Shown here in pieces: positions 21,716-33,779 of a DNA stretch of 64,000 nt. Source of the DNA: Alentia gelatinosa (lineage: Eukaryota; Annelida; Polychaeta; Phyllodocida; Polynoidae). Both the position numbers and the translations under genes were made by a program. The DNA is taken from NCBI GenBank assembly GCA_950022655.1, contig OX465579.1, positions 15,475,088 through 15,539,087 of the forward strand. Direction: 5' to 3'. Within the stretch, counting starts at the first letter, position 1. Each line of letters opens with the position of its first letter. The notes beneath the pieces are model-generated. The model searched no databases and was not told the origin of the DNA. It saw only the letters and a list, made by a program, of their open reading frames with translations.

Positions 21716-22404
21716 TCTCCCATGGCATTTTGGCAGCCATCTTGGAATCCAAAATGGCCGACATATGACAAATTGCAAATGGCTGAGGAGTTCAGATGGT
21801 TTTCAGTCATAAAGGTTGATTTCATGTCATTTTAGTAAATATATAATGAAAAAAGCAGGTCTATTTGGTTGAAACCAGCACAAAAAATCCAAGATGGCCA
21901 CCAAAAAAATGGTGTGAAAATTTGTAAACATCAATTTTTGAAATCTAGAGGTTCTAAGCTTTCCGAAAATGTATAGTCAAACCCCAACAAACCTAAATTA
22001 TCTAGATAATGAACCTGACTATAGGATATGTCACAGATTGCTGCTATGATCCTAGGAGGATTCTTCTGCTAGGGCCAAAACCTGTTAAACGTGCCCCGAT
22101 GACTATTGGACATGCTCTGACGCCCGTGACTATTTCCAACAGACTTGATTTAGTCATCTACACAGGCGGGGATTCGAGAAAACTAATAGTTGTAAGTGTA
22201 AAATGCTCGGTTACATTCTGAGGTCGACGACCTTTGCAGTGGACATTTCCATCACCTGACAACTATTGGTTTGGTGATCTACAGTCACCACGTATTTCGT
22301 CGTCTAGTGTAAACGCCAGGTTACTGGTATGGCAATAGGAAGGGGCAAAGGAACAGGAGATATACAACATATGCAACGACTGCAGAAAATTGCACCACCA
22401 TTGG

Positions 22405-23097
22405 GTTTGTATATATATAGAACCGGATCGAGAATTGTATAAATAGACAATATTCCATGAGTTTGGATGTGCCGCAATCTTCATCAAGGCAAAACCGAAT
22501 GACGATTACGGTAACCGTATATCAAAACGAGTAGAGTATTGTCTATTTTACGATATGATTACTGTTCTAGATTTATCTAACCCCTTTCAATGAATGGAAT
22601 AGCATCACAATATCAGAAAAATTCAATTTACTATGCAAATCAAGTTAAGAACCTATAAATATCCATGTTGATGTCTTGGATGCTTTCTCACATCCTGGCC
22701 GCTAATTGGCCAGTTTCTTGTGACGTCATCGCCCAACACTCCACCACGACCATGGAGTATTATTGGCACTTTAAGTGAGTGATTGTTGTGTTTATCTTTT
22801 TAAAGATAAATGCTAGTATTCTATTGATTTTTGCAAATAACTCTGGATGACATAAGTCTCATATATCAGCAAATAGAAAATGCATGAAAAAAGGCATGTC
22901 ACCATGTTAACTTCTATGGGAAGGCCATCTGAAGAAGGTAAGTACTATTGGAATCTATGGGAAACTGCAATATTTTCATGCAATCAGATGGCAGCACCAG
23001 ATCAAAATTTAGTTCTGAGTGTGGACACAGCTGGCATTGCGATACCTACCCGCATTTGCCTTTAATGATATTCCTAAACATGTACAAGGGGTGAGAT
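22405..23097 (-). mobile_element. Frame-and-hairpin element, long frame module
   Basis: Hairpin AATAGACAATATTCCATGAG ... GAGTATTGTCTATTTT, apex ATCAAGGCAAAACCGAATGA. The frame starts TTATCTAACCCCTTTCAATG and ends TACAAGGGGTGAGATAA. Between them lie ATTGGCCAGTTTCTTGTGAC and CACTCCACCACGACCATGG. The module is about 500 bases, so something may be inserted. Confidence 0.55.
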
Positions 23098-23121
23098 AAT
23101 GTAGGGGCTGCACAAGGAAGA

Positions 23122-23415
23122 ATGCCTACATATCCTACCCCTAATTAAAAAAACTCCATAGGCTTAACATAGGATTTCTTTATGTCATGGGTGTGACATA
23201 AAGTGTTGTTTATGTCACTACTTTCTAATGCTGAAGAAATGTGGAAATGGAGTAGGATAAAATCTAGACGCCACTCGTTTGAATTTTAGTTTATGTATGT
23301 CACGCATTTTGTTGGCTTCCTAATGTCACTCGTCTTCGACTCGTGAAATTCCAGAGCCAACAAAATGCGTGACATACATAAACTAAACCTCAAACTCGTG
23401 ACGTCTCTTAATAAT
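23122..23415 (+). mobile_element. Frame-and-hairpin element, TTATCCTACCCC / TTTATGTCA subfamily
   Basis: The frame holds CATAGGCTTAACATAGG, then a small palindrome CTTTATGTCATGGGTGTGAC plus ATAAAG, and closes GGAGTAGGATAAAATC. Hairpin GACGCCACTCGTTTGA ... TCAAACTCGTGACGTC contains GTTTATGTATGTCACGC and apex GTCACTCGTCTTCGACTCGTGA-like text. The TTTATGTCA word is thus in both parts. Confidence 0.75.
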
Positions 23416-23477
23416 ATGTCATTGACAACTGTACAATATCCAAACGCTTTCTACTGAATAAAAGAAAAGAGAATATT

Positions 23478-23823
23478 TGCAATGGAGGATTTATATAGAA
23501 CTGCATCGAGAATCGTATAAATAGACAATACTCCACGAGTTTGGCTGGGCCGCAATCGTCATCGAGGCGAAGCCGAGTGACGATTATTGCACAGCCAAAC
23601 AAGTGGAGTATTGTCTATTTTACTATTCGAGTGCGGTTCTGGATTTATCTTACCCCTTTCTATGACTTTAACTATCCTCACAACTTCAGAATAATCAAAA
23701 TATACTTAGCAAATTCACTACGCCACGGCCGTGGCGTAGTATTGTCACTTTACCAGGGTGGTCGTTGAGTATATTTTTCTAATGTTATTCCTATGGCTAA
23801 ACTTGTACCAGGGGTGAGATAAA
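23478..23823 (-). mobile_element. Frame-and-hairpin element, GGAGTATTG subfamily
   Basis: The hairpin has arms of 42 bases or more from AATAGACAATACTCCACGAG to GTGGAGTATTGTCTATTTT. Outer complementarity continues to AACTGCATCGAG / TTCGAGTGCGGTT. The apex is TCGAGGCGAAGCCGAGTGA. Frame TTATCTTACCCCTTTCTATG ... CCAGGGGTGAGATAA, containing ACTACGCCACGGCCGTGGCG-TAGT. Confidence 0.78.
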
Positions 23824-24249
23824 GATAAGTTAGTCACTGGGTAACTGACCACAATGAGAATCTGAACGGCATAGAGGAGCGTTCTATGAGTCACATTTAG
23901 TCTCGATCCATCCTCTCTCTCCCTATCTGACCTGTCAATCACAGACCTCAGCCCCGCCCTCCCTACCTTATCATCTATTGAAGGTAATCAGTCCCGCAGC
24001 CAGAAGCTTCTCCATCACTTATGGGATAGCGTGATAACATCTATTGCAATAGGCCTATTTCGAGAAGCTTTCCCGTTTCTATCTGCATCAGTTTTAAGTA
24101 CATGTGTAGCGCAGTTGCGCTCGTTTATTGGGTACTCAAGTAAGTGTGTAATATTTGTGAATGTAGCAAAGATGTCTTCTGATAGAAATAATTTATTAAA
24201 AAAACATACCTTAGTTGCACATTTTTAGAGTAACATATGCGGCATGCCA

Positions 24250-24362
24250 TTGGCATCATGTAGTATATGGAAACTGGCTTACGTCTATGGACGTCAAAAA
24301 ATACACGGTAAAATTATTAATCAGATATTTCCCAATGCCTAAGCAGGGAGATATATCTTCTA
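24250..24362. repeat. Half hairpin of the TTATTATATACC subfamily
   Basis: GGAAACTGGCTTACGTCTAT, ACGTCAAAAAATACACGG and TAAAATTATTAATCAGATAT match the hairpin at 18600-18785 in part. No frame module adjoins. Confidence 0.45.
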
Positions 24363-24609
24363 GTTGTTATTGGGCGTTTCTAGATTATCTCCGAAATCAT
24401 GAAATCAGATGTCAACAAAAGGTATCGTAGTTCCGTTTGTCTTACTTGGCAGATGTACCTGTATCTTTCACTACGCAATGCGGGAGCGCCAGTGATATTG
24501 TTGTTATTGGTTGATTTCACATATCTGAACTATATCATGCAAACAAACCATGTTAGGTAACTCGATATTTGCTAAATACGTATGTTAACTCATTCCAGGA
24601 CGTTTCTAA

Positions 24610-24877
24610 GGCCCAGCATCCACCTACTATGATATGGCTCCGATATGGTCTACGATGCACTTCCCAATAAAAATTCAAAATCGCGACGGAAGGTCACCTA
24701 ATATTGGGGTAGTTGACCACGTTTCTGCGATAAAACCCCATACGATGCGCGGTGGATTGGCATGTCTGGACATTGTCTACGATTTTGCACCTTCCGATGT
24801 GTCTCCGATATTTGCTTTTTGTATCGACGCCAAATCAGTAGGGCTAAATTTCCATCGTAGTAGGTGGACGCCAGGCC
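24610..24877. mobile_element. PIF/Harbinger-like MITE, full copy
   Basis: TAA at 24607-24609 and 24878-24880. Begins GGCCCAGCATCCACCTACTA. Its right half is duplicated, with flank, at 25165-25420. Confidence 0.78.
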
Positions 24878-25420
24878 TAAAACGTCTCCTAACTCACGAT
24901 TCGGTGGCGTCTGCCATTAAAAAAAAATTCAGCCCAACGAGTACATCCGGTCTCTCAGCCAGTGGGAAAACATTATATCTTTAAAACACGCAATCTGTAG
25001 TTCAAATCAGGCAATATTTAACTCAGAGCACACAATGTGTAGTTCAAAGCACACAAAGCACTACGATTTTGCACCTTCCCGATATGGCACTGATTTTGAC
25101 ATTTTGTACCAGTGCCATATCGGGAGGTCTATGATTCTATCGTAGTAAGTGGACGCCGGGCCTTAGCATGTCTGGACATTGTCTACAATTTTGCACCTTC
25201 CAATGTGTCTCCAATATTTGCTTTTTGTATCGACGCCAAATCAGTAGGGTTAAATTTCCATCGTAGTAGATAAACGCCAGGCCTAAAACGCCTCCTAACT
25301 CATGAAGCGGTGGCGTCTGCCATTTTAAAATTTTCCGCCCAATGAGTGCATCCGGTCTCTCAGCCAATGAGAAAATATTACATCTTCAAAGCACGCCATA
25401 TGTAGTTCAAAGTAGGCAAT
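24760..25420 (+). repeat. Local segmental duplication, two copies
   Basis: 24760-25018 (MITE right half plus flank CTCCTAACTCACGATTCGGT, GGTGGCGTCTGCCATT, GGTCTCTCAGCCAGTGGGAA) recurs at 25166-25420 with substitutions. A MITE fragment lies between. The second copy runs into the TA microsatellite. Confidence 0.7.
25055..25164. mobile_element. PIF-like MITE fragment
   Basis: CTACGATTTTGCACCTTCCC to GTGGACGCCGGGCCTTA. A half element between the two copies of a local duplication. Confidence 0.6.
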
Positions 25421-25465
25421 ATGTATATATATATAAATATATAAATATATATAGAGATATATATG

Positions 25466-25532
<67 letters not shown>

Positions 25533-25545
25533 CAGCACAAAGGTA
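25421..25545. repeat. TA-rich microsatellite
   Basis: Mostly (TA)n with a few A, G and GTATGT interruptions. Overlapping open frames of Tyr/Ile repeats are artefacts. Confidence 0.9.
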
Positions 25546-26088
25546 CACGGCGTTATTCTCAGTATGTACAGAATTACTATCCCAGGGAGACTCGTTGGAA
25601 TCAACAAACTCCACTACCAAGAACAAACATTTAGGGACCTCACAAAGACTACATTGGATGAAAAAATCTTGGATCTGTGAGAGACTGACTATCTAGTAAT
25701 GTTCTACAAATCATAACTGGTTGTCACAAATTCAAAAGTGTCATCCCTATCTGAGGAAGAAAATGTGATTACTAAGGATCTACTATGAACGAAATAAAAG
25801 ACTTGGTTATTACTAGAATCTTTGGTAGGGCAGTGCCAAGTAAACCAGCCTCATGTATTGGCCGAGGTCCAAGCCTCTTTACTGAGAAAAGTCGCTGTAT
25901 GTAACATGAAAAACGCTAATATCACAAAACTGTTTCAATAAAGAAATATAGTACAAAGAGAAAATATTTATTGGCCTTATATTCCAGTTACATGCCTGTC
26001 GGAATATGCAAACCAGAGACGTTCTACTACAGAAAAATGAGTAACAAATCAGTGGGAAATGATCTAATAACAATATATAGGACACAGA

Positions 26089-26350
26089 GTGATTGCTAAT
26101 TCTGCCATAATCCGCCAGGAAATTGTAAGATAGCGCCACTGTAGTCGGGGGCAACCACTGTTATCATCTATTGTAATCTGGCTAAAATTCCTGCATTGTA
26201 AGCCCCAAAAAATACTTTGTTTGAAATCCATTGATAATTGGTCCTGCCAACCTTGTGTTTTGGATGGTTTCGGATGGCAAGATGGCCGCTTCCATAGTAC
26301 AATAGCTATGTTCCCTATAGAATGTGCTCTTCCAGAAAGACATTTGAATT
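26089..26350 (-). repeat. Inverted copy of the 60.2 kb repeat
   Basis: AGTGATTGCTAATTCTGCCA, AATTGTAAGATAGCGCCACT, GGCTAAAATTCCTGCATTGT and AAGCCCCAAAAAATA are the mirror of 60240-60400. Confidence 0.55.
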
Positions 26351-26624
26351 GGAAACGAAGTATGACCCGGGGATGGACGAATTGAATTGTATTTTTTGTA
26401 TTAATTAATGCGTATTTATTCAAATGTGAAGTGCAGTCACTCTGCTGAATATTCTCAAATTAACTAATTTGCAGTTACATGGATTAGTGATAACAAGGTT
26501 AATTAGAAGAAGCTGATTGATTTGTAGACGCCAAGTGGTCGTGATTTGAGCTAAGAAGTTGGCACCTTTCTTGAAAAGCTTTGATTAATTTAACTATGTT
26601 TTGAGAAGTCATTTCTATCATTAA

Positions 26625-27038
26625 AGGGTGGCGTCCACCAACTACGACAAGGCTACGACAAGCGCAGACAAGAAAGTTCCAATCGGCGCTTGTCGCAGCC
26701 TTGTTGTAAGAAGGGGGGCTTTACGAAAGCATTGTCGGCGCATGTCGGGAAGTGCTCACTCTACCAAAATTTCCTATCGTAGACCTCTGTGACATTCTCC
26801 TGACACGCCATGACACTCCACAACAAGGGTCTAGTCGTGGGAAAAATTGAACATGCTCGATGTTGTCGTAGCCTTGCCGGAAGGCTTCTGACAAGCTTCC
26901 AATCGTGGCCTTGTCGTGGCCTTATCTTGTCGAGAACTGGGGTCCACCAACCACGACAAGGCCTCCAATCGTAGGCCAATTGTGGACCTTGTTGGGAACC
27001 GATTGTCTTAGCCTTGTCGTGCTTGGTAGACGCCCCCT
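26625..27038. mobile_element. TTAA-flanked GACAAGGC MITE, full copy
   Basis: TTAA at 26621-26624 and 27039-27042 flank AGGGTGGCGTCCACCAAC...GTAGACGCCCCCT. The interior is full of GACAAGGC, CTTGTCG and related words on both strands, so it can fold extensively. No transposase frame. Confidence 0.7.
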
Positions 27039-28907
27039 TTAATTGCCTTATCCTCAATATATAAGCTTAATCTTCTATGTGATAAAGATACAATGAATTT
27101 GTATCATTCAAAAGAACTTCTTCATGAAATTTCTGTTCAGTGGCAAAAAATACCTCAAAAGAAATCCATTTTTTATCAACGCATGTTTTTGCATGGATGG
27201 CGAATTAATGATTTTGCATTAGATTCCATTAATTGGTGGAAATAAGCTTTGACCTAAAGCTGGGAACTCTAGTTGGAGAAATCATATATCTACGCAGTAC
27301 TGCATCACTCATGGCAAATAAGACTGCAGTAAATTAAGAACGGGGTTAATTAAACGATCCCACATCTCGGTATCACTCGAATAATCTAAGAGGATGTGTG
27401 CTGGTATATGTTTATTACCTTTATCTCTAACGTAGTTAACTGAAACTGTACACATGGGACACCAGGGAGAAGAAACTTTCCCCTATCACACTGCACATTA
27501 CAGAGTTTGAAGTGAGGAGCCTATGGTGTGGACTTTTTTTATTTAGCTAAGCTCCCTTTCTTTATAATATTTTTCCGAAGATTGTGTTAAACATGTGACT
27601 ATCCCTCGTAGTTTGCATGTGACTATATATGTCGTAGTTTACATGCGTCAATCCCACATAGTTTATATACGGGAAGATCCATCAAAGATTTCTAGAGCAT
27701 TCAATATTACAGGTAAAATAGAAAGTCTAGATGAATTTTCAATATGATGATAACCTAGGATTGCCTATCATTCTTGTAAATATTATTAAGCCTTCAACTG
27801 GCATTAGTGTTGTAATCAACACTTCAACTGGCGTTTGATATGGATTATGTGATTACCTTCCTCATAGTGTATGAACTTGTTCTATTTTTGGATCGTTACA
27901 CCTATATAGCATGACAATAGACAGGCCGAGGGACATACAGGTTGGTTAATAAGATAAGCACAATTATTTTGATACCTTCACTTTTGCTGTGCTCATAGTA
28001 GAAGTCAAAATGGACTGTTTTGTTATCAAAATAGGAAAGTAGCAAAAATCCCCTTTTTGTGATATCTGCCATATGTCTCAAGGCACTGTCATGGTATGTG
28101 GGAAATGGAGAAAAAGGGCCTGGTTGAAAATGATGCAATATATTTATATTGTAATTTCAGAGAATGTGTTTCCTTTGGTTATATTTACAGACAAACAAAT
28201 TAGATATGCAGCACAAGTCAATCACTAGTATTTTTTAAGGAAACACTATTTGAAATGGGATTCCACCATAGTCTCTTTTATGCTTTCCTGGCCTATAGGG
28301 GATAGAGCCATTGTTAGTTCATGAAGCTGTCACTAGGTGGCTAGCAGTATGGCAGGCCCCTTGCAGGGACAGAACTATATTCTAGCTCTTTGTTCTTATG
28401 AATTTCAACTGCCTTTCAATGTCTTACCATGGTTCTCTTGACCCTCTACACCCATCCTAGTGCAGGATGAGACACCGATTAAACCCAGGACATGATGTTT
28501 TCCACATGGAACACTTTATATACATAGGTGAGCAAGGCTAGAGTTGTGACACTTCTCAATTATCACTCACTTCTTTTGCACCTCCATTAGTGAAGAACAC
28601 CTACTTTATCACCTCTATTAGTGGAGAACACCTATTCGGGGGGCGTCATGGCCGCCCCCATGGCTCATAGGCTATATGCTGTATAGACCATCACCGAGGC
28701 ATTTGTCTACCTGTTTACCATGTTGCTCGGTTACTTCAAAAAACATTAACATACTCGGTAAGTCTAAACACACCAAAACAACTCCGAACAGATTTCATGC
28801 GGGCCCACTATCCCTGTCTCCATATAGTATCAACCATGCACCCTCGATCTTCAGCTTACCACTTGCATAAAGCCACAGTTTATTATGATGCCTAACAATA
28901 TCAAGAA
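27039..28907. other. Longest stretch without recognised repeat or gene
   Basis: AT-rich; small local repeats AACACTTCAACTGGCGTT (27790-27835) and ATTAGTGAAGAACACCTA / TTAGTGGAGAACACCTAT (28588-28632). No coding evidence. Confidence 0.4.
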
Positions 28908-29972
28908 ACATCATGAAATTTCATATGATTATTTATATGGCGTGACTTCGCAGATTAATATCATGAAGTGGAGCTGAGTGATATCTGTAGCAGAAAATAG
29001 CGAATGCCATGTAAACAATCATATGAAATTGAGTGACGTCTAGATTTTATCCTACCCCATTACATGTTTCTAACTTGAAATGTCACCCATGGCATATATA
29101 TATTTTATGGCATTACTGTGGCATACAGTGGCACTGTATGGAGATTTCTATGAGGGGGAGGTTAACACATACAACCTGACCATGCTGAACATGCCACAAA
29201 ATGAGATGGGGAATTGTTGTTTTTTTACGGAACTCAGCCTCATTCCATAAATAACATCAATTCCCATACAGTTTTGTAGCATGTCCAAGCATGGTGGGTC
29301 GTTATATATTTATTATATACCCAAAATTAATCAAATCGTACCCTATATTGGCATAGAAGACATGTCAGCGTGAAAGGCCACACACTGCTGTTTCAACATG
29401 TGCAGTATTTATAACAGTGTACTGCACAGGATTCAGTACACAATTTATACTGCATAGGGAGTAGCAGAACGTAATTATCAAATATGCTGCATGGGTATAT
29501 GATAAAAGGAGGATATTATGAAGCAATGTAAGGATCAAGAATATATGAATACGGCATTGGTGGACATAGAGAACAGTAGGGTGAAAGAAGTGTAATGACT
29601 CAGAAATGATCTCGAAAGATTACATCAAGTGTAAGGACGTTTCCTGATAGTATCCCCACAAACATATCATTAGGGGCACCTTTATCCAACCCCTCATATA
29701 AATCTCCATAGACACAACATGATGGGACTGTATGCCACGGTTAAGGTATAAAATATTTATATGCTACAAGTACTTGAAATGTGAAGTGAAGAGAACATGA
29801 TGGGGTAGGATAAAATCTAATCATCATTCAATTTCATATGATTGTTTAAATTGCATTTGTTGTCTTCCACTACAGATATCACTCAGCTACGCTTCGTGAA
29901 ATCATTCCATGAAGACAACTCACGCCATATGAATAATCATATGAAGTTTTCTGACGTTTCTTGATAATACCT
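28908..29972. mobile_element. Frame-and-hairpin element with a hairpin at both ends
   Basis: Hairpin A (28908-29049) abuts TTTTATCCTACCCC. Hairpin B (29815-29972) follows GGGGTAGGATAAAATC. Both use the arm word TTTCATATGATTATTTATAT, with apices AAGTGGAGCTGAGTGATATC and ATCACTCAGCTACGCTTCGTG. TTATCCAACCCCTCATATAA and TCTCCATAGACACAACATGA near 29693 open a second frame module. The interior includes ATGGCATATATATATTTTAT. Confidence 0.55.
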
Positions 29973-30031
29973 ATCCTTTTCATTTAAATATACTTCACAA
30001 AGTGGAAATTCTAAGACTCACGGCTGTATAA

Positions 30032-30314
30032 GGCCCAGTGTCCACCTACTACGATATGGCTCCGATATGGTCTACGATGTACCTCCCGATAAAAAATCAA
30101 AATCGCGTCGGAAGGTCACCTAATATCGGGGCAGTTGACCACGTTTCTGCGATTAGACACCGATAAAAACCCCATACAATGCGTGGTGGATTGGCATGTT
30201 TAGACATATGTCTACGATTTTGCACCTTCCCGATATGTCTCCTGTATTTGCTTTTTTGTATCGGTGCCATATCGGTAGGTCTAACTTTCTATCGTAGTAG
30301 GTGGACGCCAGGCC
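30032..30314. mobile_element. PIF/Harbinger-like MITE, full copy
   Basis: TAA on the left (30029-30031), TTA on the right (30315-30317). Inverted GGCCCAGTGTCCACC / GGTGGACGCCAGGCC termini. 283 bases, no coding frame. Confidence 0.78.
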
Positions 30315-31249
30315 TTATGGTTCATAAAGGATTACCGGTACTCGGGGTAAAAAAAAGATAACATCAACTGACCAAATCATGAAAGGATCATAAGAAGAAT
30401 TTAGTATTTCATTCCTATGGGTTATTTATCAATTTAGTGATCATTTAATTGTAGAAAGTGGGGGGTTTCGGCACGGGAAATCATTCGGGGGGGAGAGATT
30501 ACTTAAGGGAGGATCATTCAAGATGTTATTGTAAATAGTAGAGTTCGTTTGTTGGGTGGCAGATAAACAATGATGGGAACTGAATAGGGGTCAATTACAG
30601 GGGTCAATAATCTGGTGTCATTTATCTGCAGGTAATAACCGGTTCTATGACAGAGTAGGGTACTTGTGTGGGTCTGTCCAGCCTTTTCTTAACGGATAAT
30701 GCGGAATAAGAAACCTCTGGACATTAAATACAAGGGATGTAACAAGAGATGGCACTGTTTCTTTACCGGGGCCAATCAAAGTCCAGTAGCTAAAACCAAT
30801 CTCGAGAAATTCCTGAGAAAATCAAACTCATCAAATATCTACCAAAATTCTCCTCTCCTCTACTACAAACGAAAGTATGTACCATCTATAATAACCTCCC
30901 AATATCCAATACCAGCTGACACCTATTACCCTTACACCGCAATCATTCAGCGTTGGATTATAAACTAGTTTGAGATTCAGTGGAGAAAATTCACAGGACT
31001 GCTTTTATGAAGCGATGGTTTTGATATTGGCTCCGCATTCATCTGACCCCAAGCTGTGCACAGATGACGGGCCACGTGTCGACTACCGGTGTGCATGCCC
31101 TGGAGGTAGCCTTCTTGTGGCTGACGACATCAGCATCTGGTTACTGTATGGGATTTCCTCCAGGAGCCCCTGGGAATTGTTATTGAGTTATGCGGTGAAT
31201 TCAACCTGTATTATCACCATATTTCTTTTCTTTACATTAATAAAAGTCG
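30315..31249. other. Unassigned interval with two unconvincing frames
   Basis: Frames 30699-30968 (89 codons) and 30970-31269 (99 codons; includes CTDDGPRVDYRCACPGG, faintly EGF-like in Cys spacing). Without splice context I do not call a gene. Confidence 0.3.
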
Positions 31250-31605
31250 TTATCCTACCCCTAATATAAAATCCCATAGACTTAACATTGACTTTCCGTA
31301 TGCGCCCGTATGTCGCATACGGATAAAAAATCGCTCCTAGGAGCGTACAAAATATGGACCAATCAGAGATCAGCAGCTGAAAGTAGTTCCAAGCGCCTTA
31401 AGAGCAGTAAGGAGAGCTATATGGAGGACTTCAGAAGGTTTTTATCGTGTTTTTTGTTATTATCCTCACATAAAAATATTGTTCACAGGGGGTAGGATAA
31501 AATCAAAACCTTAATCGTTTTAATCTGGGCTCCCGTATGCGATGACTGGAGTAGTGATATCCGGAGCCAAAACTCCAGATTAAAACTCATCCGGTTTTAC
31601 GATAA
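31250..31605 (+). mobile_element. Frame-and-hairpin element, CGTATGCG subfamily
   Basis: Frame TTATCCTACCCCTAATATAA ... GGGGGTAGGATAAAATC holds a palindrome CCGTATGCGCCCGTATGTCG-CATACGG and GACCAATCAGAGATCAGC. Hairpin TAATCTGGGCTCCCGTATGC ... GGAGCCAAAACTCCAGATTA shares CCGTATGCG with the frame. The apex is strongly altered. Confidence 0.68.
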
Positions 31606-31763
31606 TATTTTCATCATTATATAATTATCATTGGAATTTATGCTGGGTGGAACCTTTTATCATTTGGCCCCAGCAAATAGTGCTTGTGAGGTTGTTCGGA
31701 AGAGTATTGTAGCTGAATAGAAAATTGAGATTTTTGCAAACCTAGTTCTAAATGTTACTGGAA

Positions 31764-31784
31764 GGCCTGGCGTCCACCTACTTT
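31764..31784. mobile_element. PIF-like MITE terminal scrap
   Basis: AAGGCCTGGCGTCCACCTAC only; the rest is gone and LINE-derived sequence follows directly. Confidence 0.45.
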
Positions 31785-31789
31785 ACTTT

Positions 31790-31992
31790 ACTCGATGATA
31801 GAGCACTCGGGACCAGAGGTGACAATAACAAGATTCATTGAAAAGATATTTAGGAGTAATGCCTATACACAATCTCCGATGTATTAACAAGGGCCTCAAG
31901 CTATGGGACAATTTACCAGCTGGGTTACAGAAAGCTAATTCAAAAAGCGACTTCAGACGAGCTATACATGACCAACTCAAAGCCAGAAAGTA
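31790..31992 (+). pseudogene. LINE ORF2 C-terminal remnant
   Basis: One frame reads MPIHNLRCINKGLKLWDNLP, continuing AGLQKANSKSDFRRAIHDQ to a TAA at about 31992, the usual LINE ORF2 ending (LWN-LP box). Upstream TRGDNNKIH fits in another frame, so at least one frameshift is present. Confidence 0.65.
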
Positions 31993-33218
31993 ATTTGAGA
32001 CCAGCAAATAATCTCCTGCGGAGAGGAAGACCCTCTGCTATAATTATTGCTGTATACACAATAACCAGATTGGAAAAAGTCTCGTTGCTTCTACCCATCT
32101 CTTATCATTCCACCCATTACACAATTCATTTTTGTTTAATGTGTATGTTATACTGTTGCTTGGATTTTGTAATCACTGGATCTTCTAATAAGAAAGAAGC
32201 GAATAAACGTTCGCAAAAAAATATCCTTTGTTACACTTAGAAGAAAAGAAATTAAATAAATGTTTTCCTCTCCAAATTCCCATCTTTTCTTAATTATTAA
32301 TATCAATCTGATCTTTCCCAGTAATAGACTCAACCTTCAAATGAATTAGAATCATGGAACAAAACCACATCCTCAAAACTAACATTAGAGTGACGTGACG
32401 TGTTTTTTTGTATTTCAGAGTGGATTGGTGTAGACTGAAATGATAATTGAAATTAGATCCATAAAATATCTCAACTTCAGTAATTTGAACATGTTTAATA
32501 GAGTCCTTTCATTACAATCATTATATTTTTTATTCGTATCAAGAACCTCAGGGTTGAGAGAGACGTGATTACCCTGTTCTATTCACAACAGTTTCCTGTT
32601 ATCAAGTAAAGCCTGCAATTGAGAAAGAAACTTGACTCGACTGTATCATTTACAACAAATATGGTCGATTGTTACAGAAACTCACGATTCTATTTAGTTT
32701 CGTGGTGAATTGAGATTTTGTATCTCCGTGGTATTAGTCTGGATGAAGCAATTGCAAAGAATAAAGGTGGATTAGTTTTCTATAAAATCTGATGGACCTA
32801 CTACTTGCATTCATTTCCCAAACTACCTTATTTCTGCTTGTTTATGATAAAGGATAATACAAAATAAAGTAATGCCAACCTTTCAAAAGATAAAAGATTC
32901 ATTAAAATGTTTCTCTAAAAACTGACAGATTCTGCTGCACCATGAATGGATGACCAGGGAACCAGCGTGGTATTATCTGAACACTGTTACCCATGATGCA
33001 CCAAAAAATGGCGGCGTTACCCATAATGCACCCAGAACTGGCGGGCGTTACATGGCCTCATATGTTAGTGAACTCATAGGCCAGGCTTCCAGGCTAGGTA
33101 ACGTAGGGTTTCCACCAGCAGAAAAAAAAGGCCAACAATTATTTGCACAAAGTTGGTAGGCAAAGGGGTTCATGGATTGAGTTTTTGGGGAGAGAGTCTG
33201 AGTTGGTATTCCTCTTTA
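31993..33218. other. Unassigned AT-rich interval
   Basis: GGCGGCGTTACCCATAATGC and TTACCCATGATGCACC (32990-33050) form a short tandem. Nothing else seen. Confidence 0.4.
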
Positions 33219-33466
33219 TCCTACCCCTAATAAAAAATGCCATAGGCTTAACATGAGATTTGTTTATGTCACTACTTTTTAATACTGAAAAAATATGGAA
33301 ACGGGGTAGGATAAAATGTAGACGCCACTCGTTTTAGTTTGAGCTTATTTATGCCACGCATTTTGTTGGCTTTGTAATGTCACTCGTCTTCGACTCGTGA
33401 AATTACAGAGCCAACAAAGTGCGTGGCATAAATATACTCAGACCCACACTCGTGACGTCTCTTGAT
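33219..33466 (+). mobile_element. Frame-and-hairpin element with shortened frame
   Basis: As 23122-23415, but between TTTATGTCA and the next TCACTAC the internal palindrome is gone, as expected from deletion between repeated TTTATG-TCAC words. Hairpin GACGCCACTCGTTTTAG ... CACTCGTGACGTC, apex GTCACTCGTCTTCGACTCG. Confidence 0.72.
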
Positions 33467-33721
33467 ATTCTCGTGGAGGTCAGGGGCTGTGAGGTAGTTG
33501 GCAGCTCCTGACCTATTGTTCAAAGGACTGTCCATCCTTTTGATATGTCTCTCCCAGTTTTATGCAGAATGCTGCCTCCATGTCATTGTAGAACAGGCTG
33601 AGAGTGGCCTCACAGAATTTATGATAGTGCACTGGACCAGACCCATGCACAAATAATGAAATATATAAATAATGTATAAGTAAGACTGTGAGCATATCCC
33701 ATATGAAATGTCCTGGTAGCA

Positions 33722-33779
33722 AGAGAGCTGTATCTGGGCCAGTGTGTCAGCACACAGGCACCCAAGGTGAAGGCCAGTA
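33722..33779 (+). repeat. Diverged leading unit of the 58-base minisatellite
   Basis: TCTGGGCCAGTGTGTCAGCA then AGGCACCCAAGGTGAAGG resembles the unit weakly. Confidence 0.4.

Noticed and set aside
25342..25680. Overlapping frames with long Tyr/Ile repeats
   Set aside because: They are translations of the TA microsatellite.
30970..31269. Cys-containing frame reminiscent of an EGF fragment
   Set aside because: Only three cysteines, no acceptor/donor pair that fits, and no neighbouring exons.
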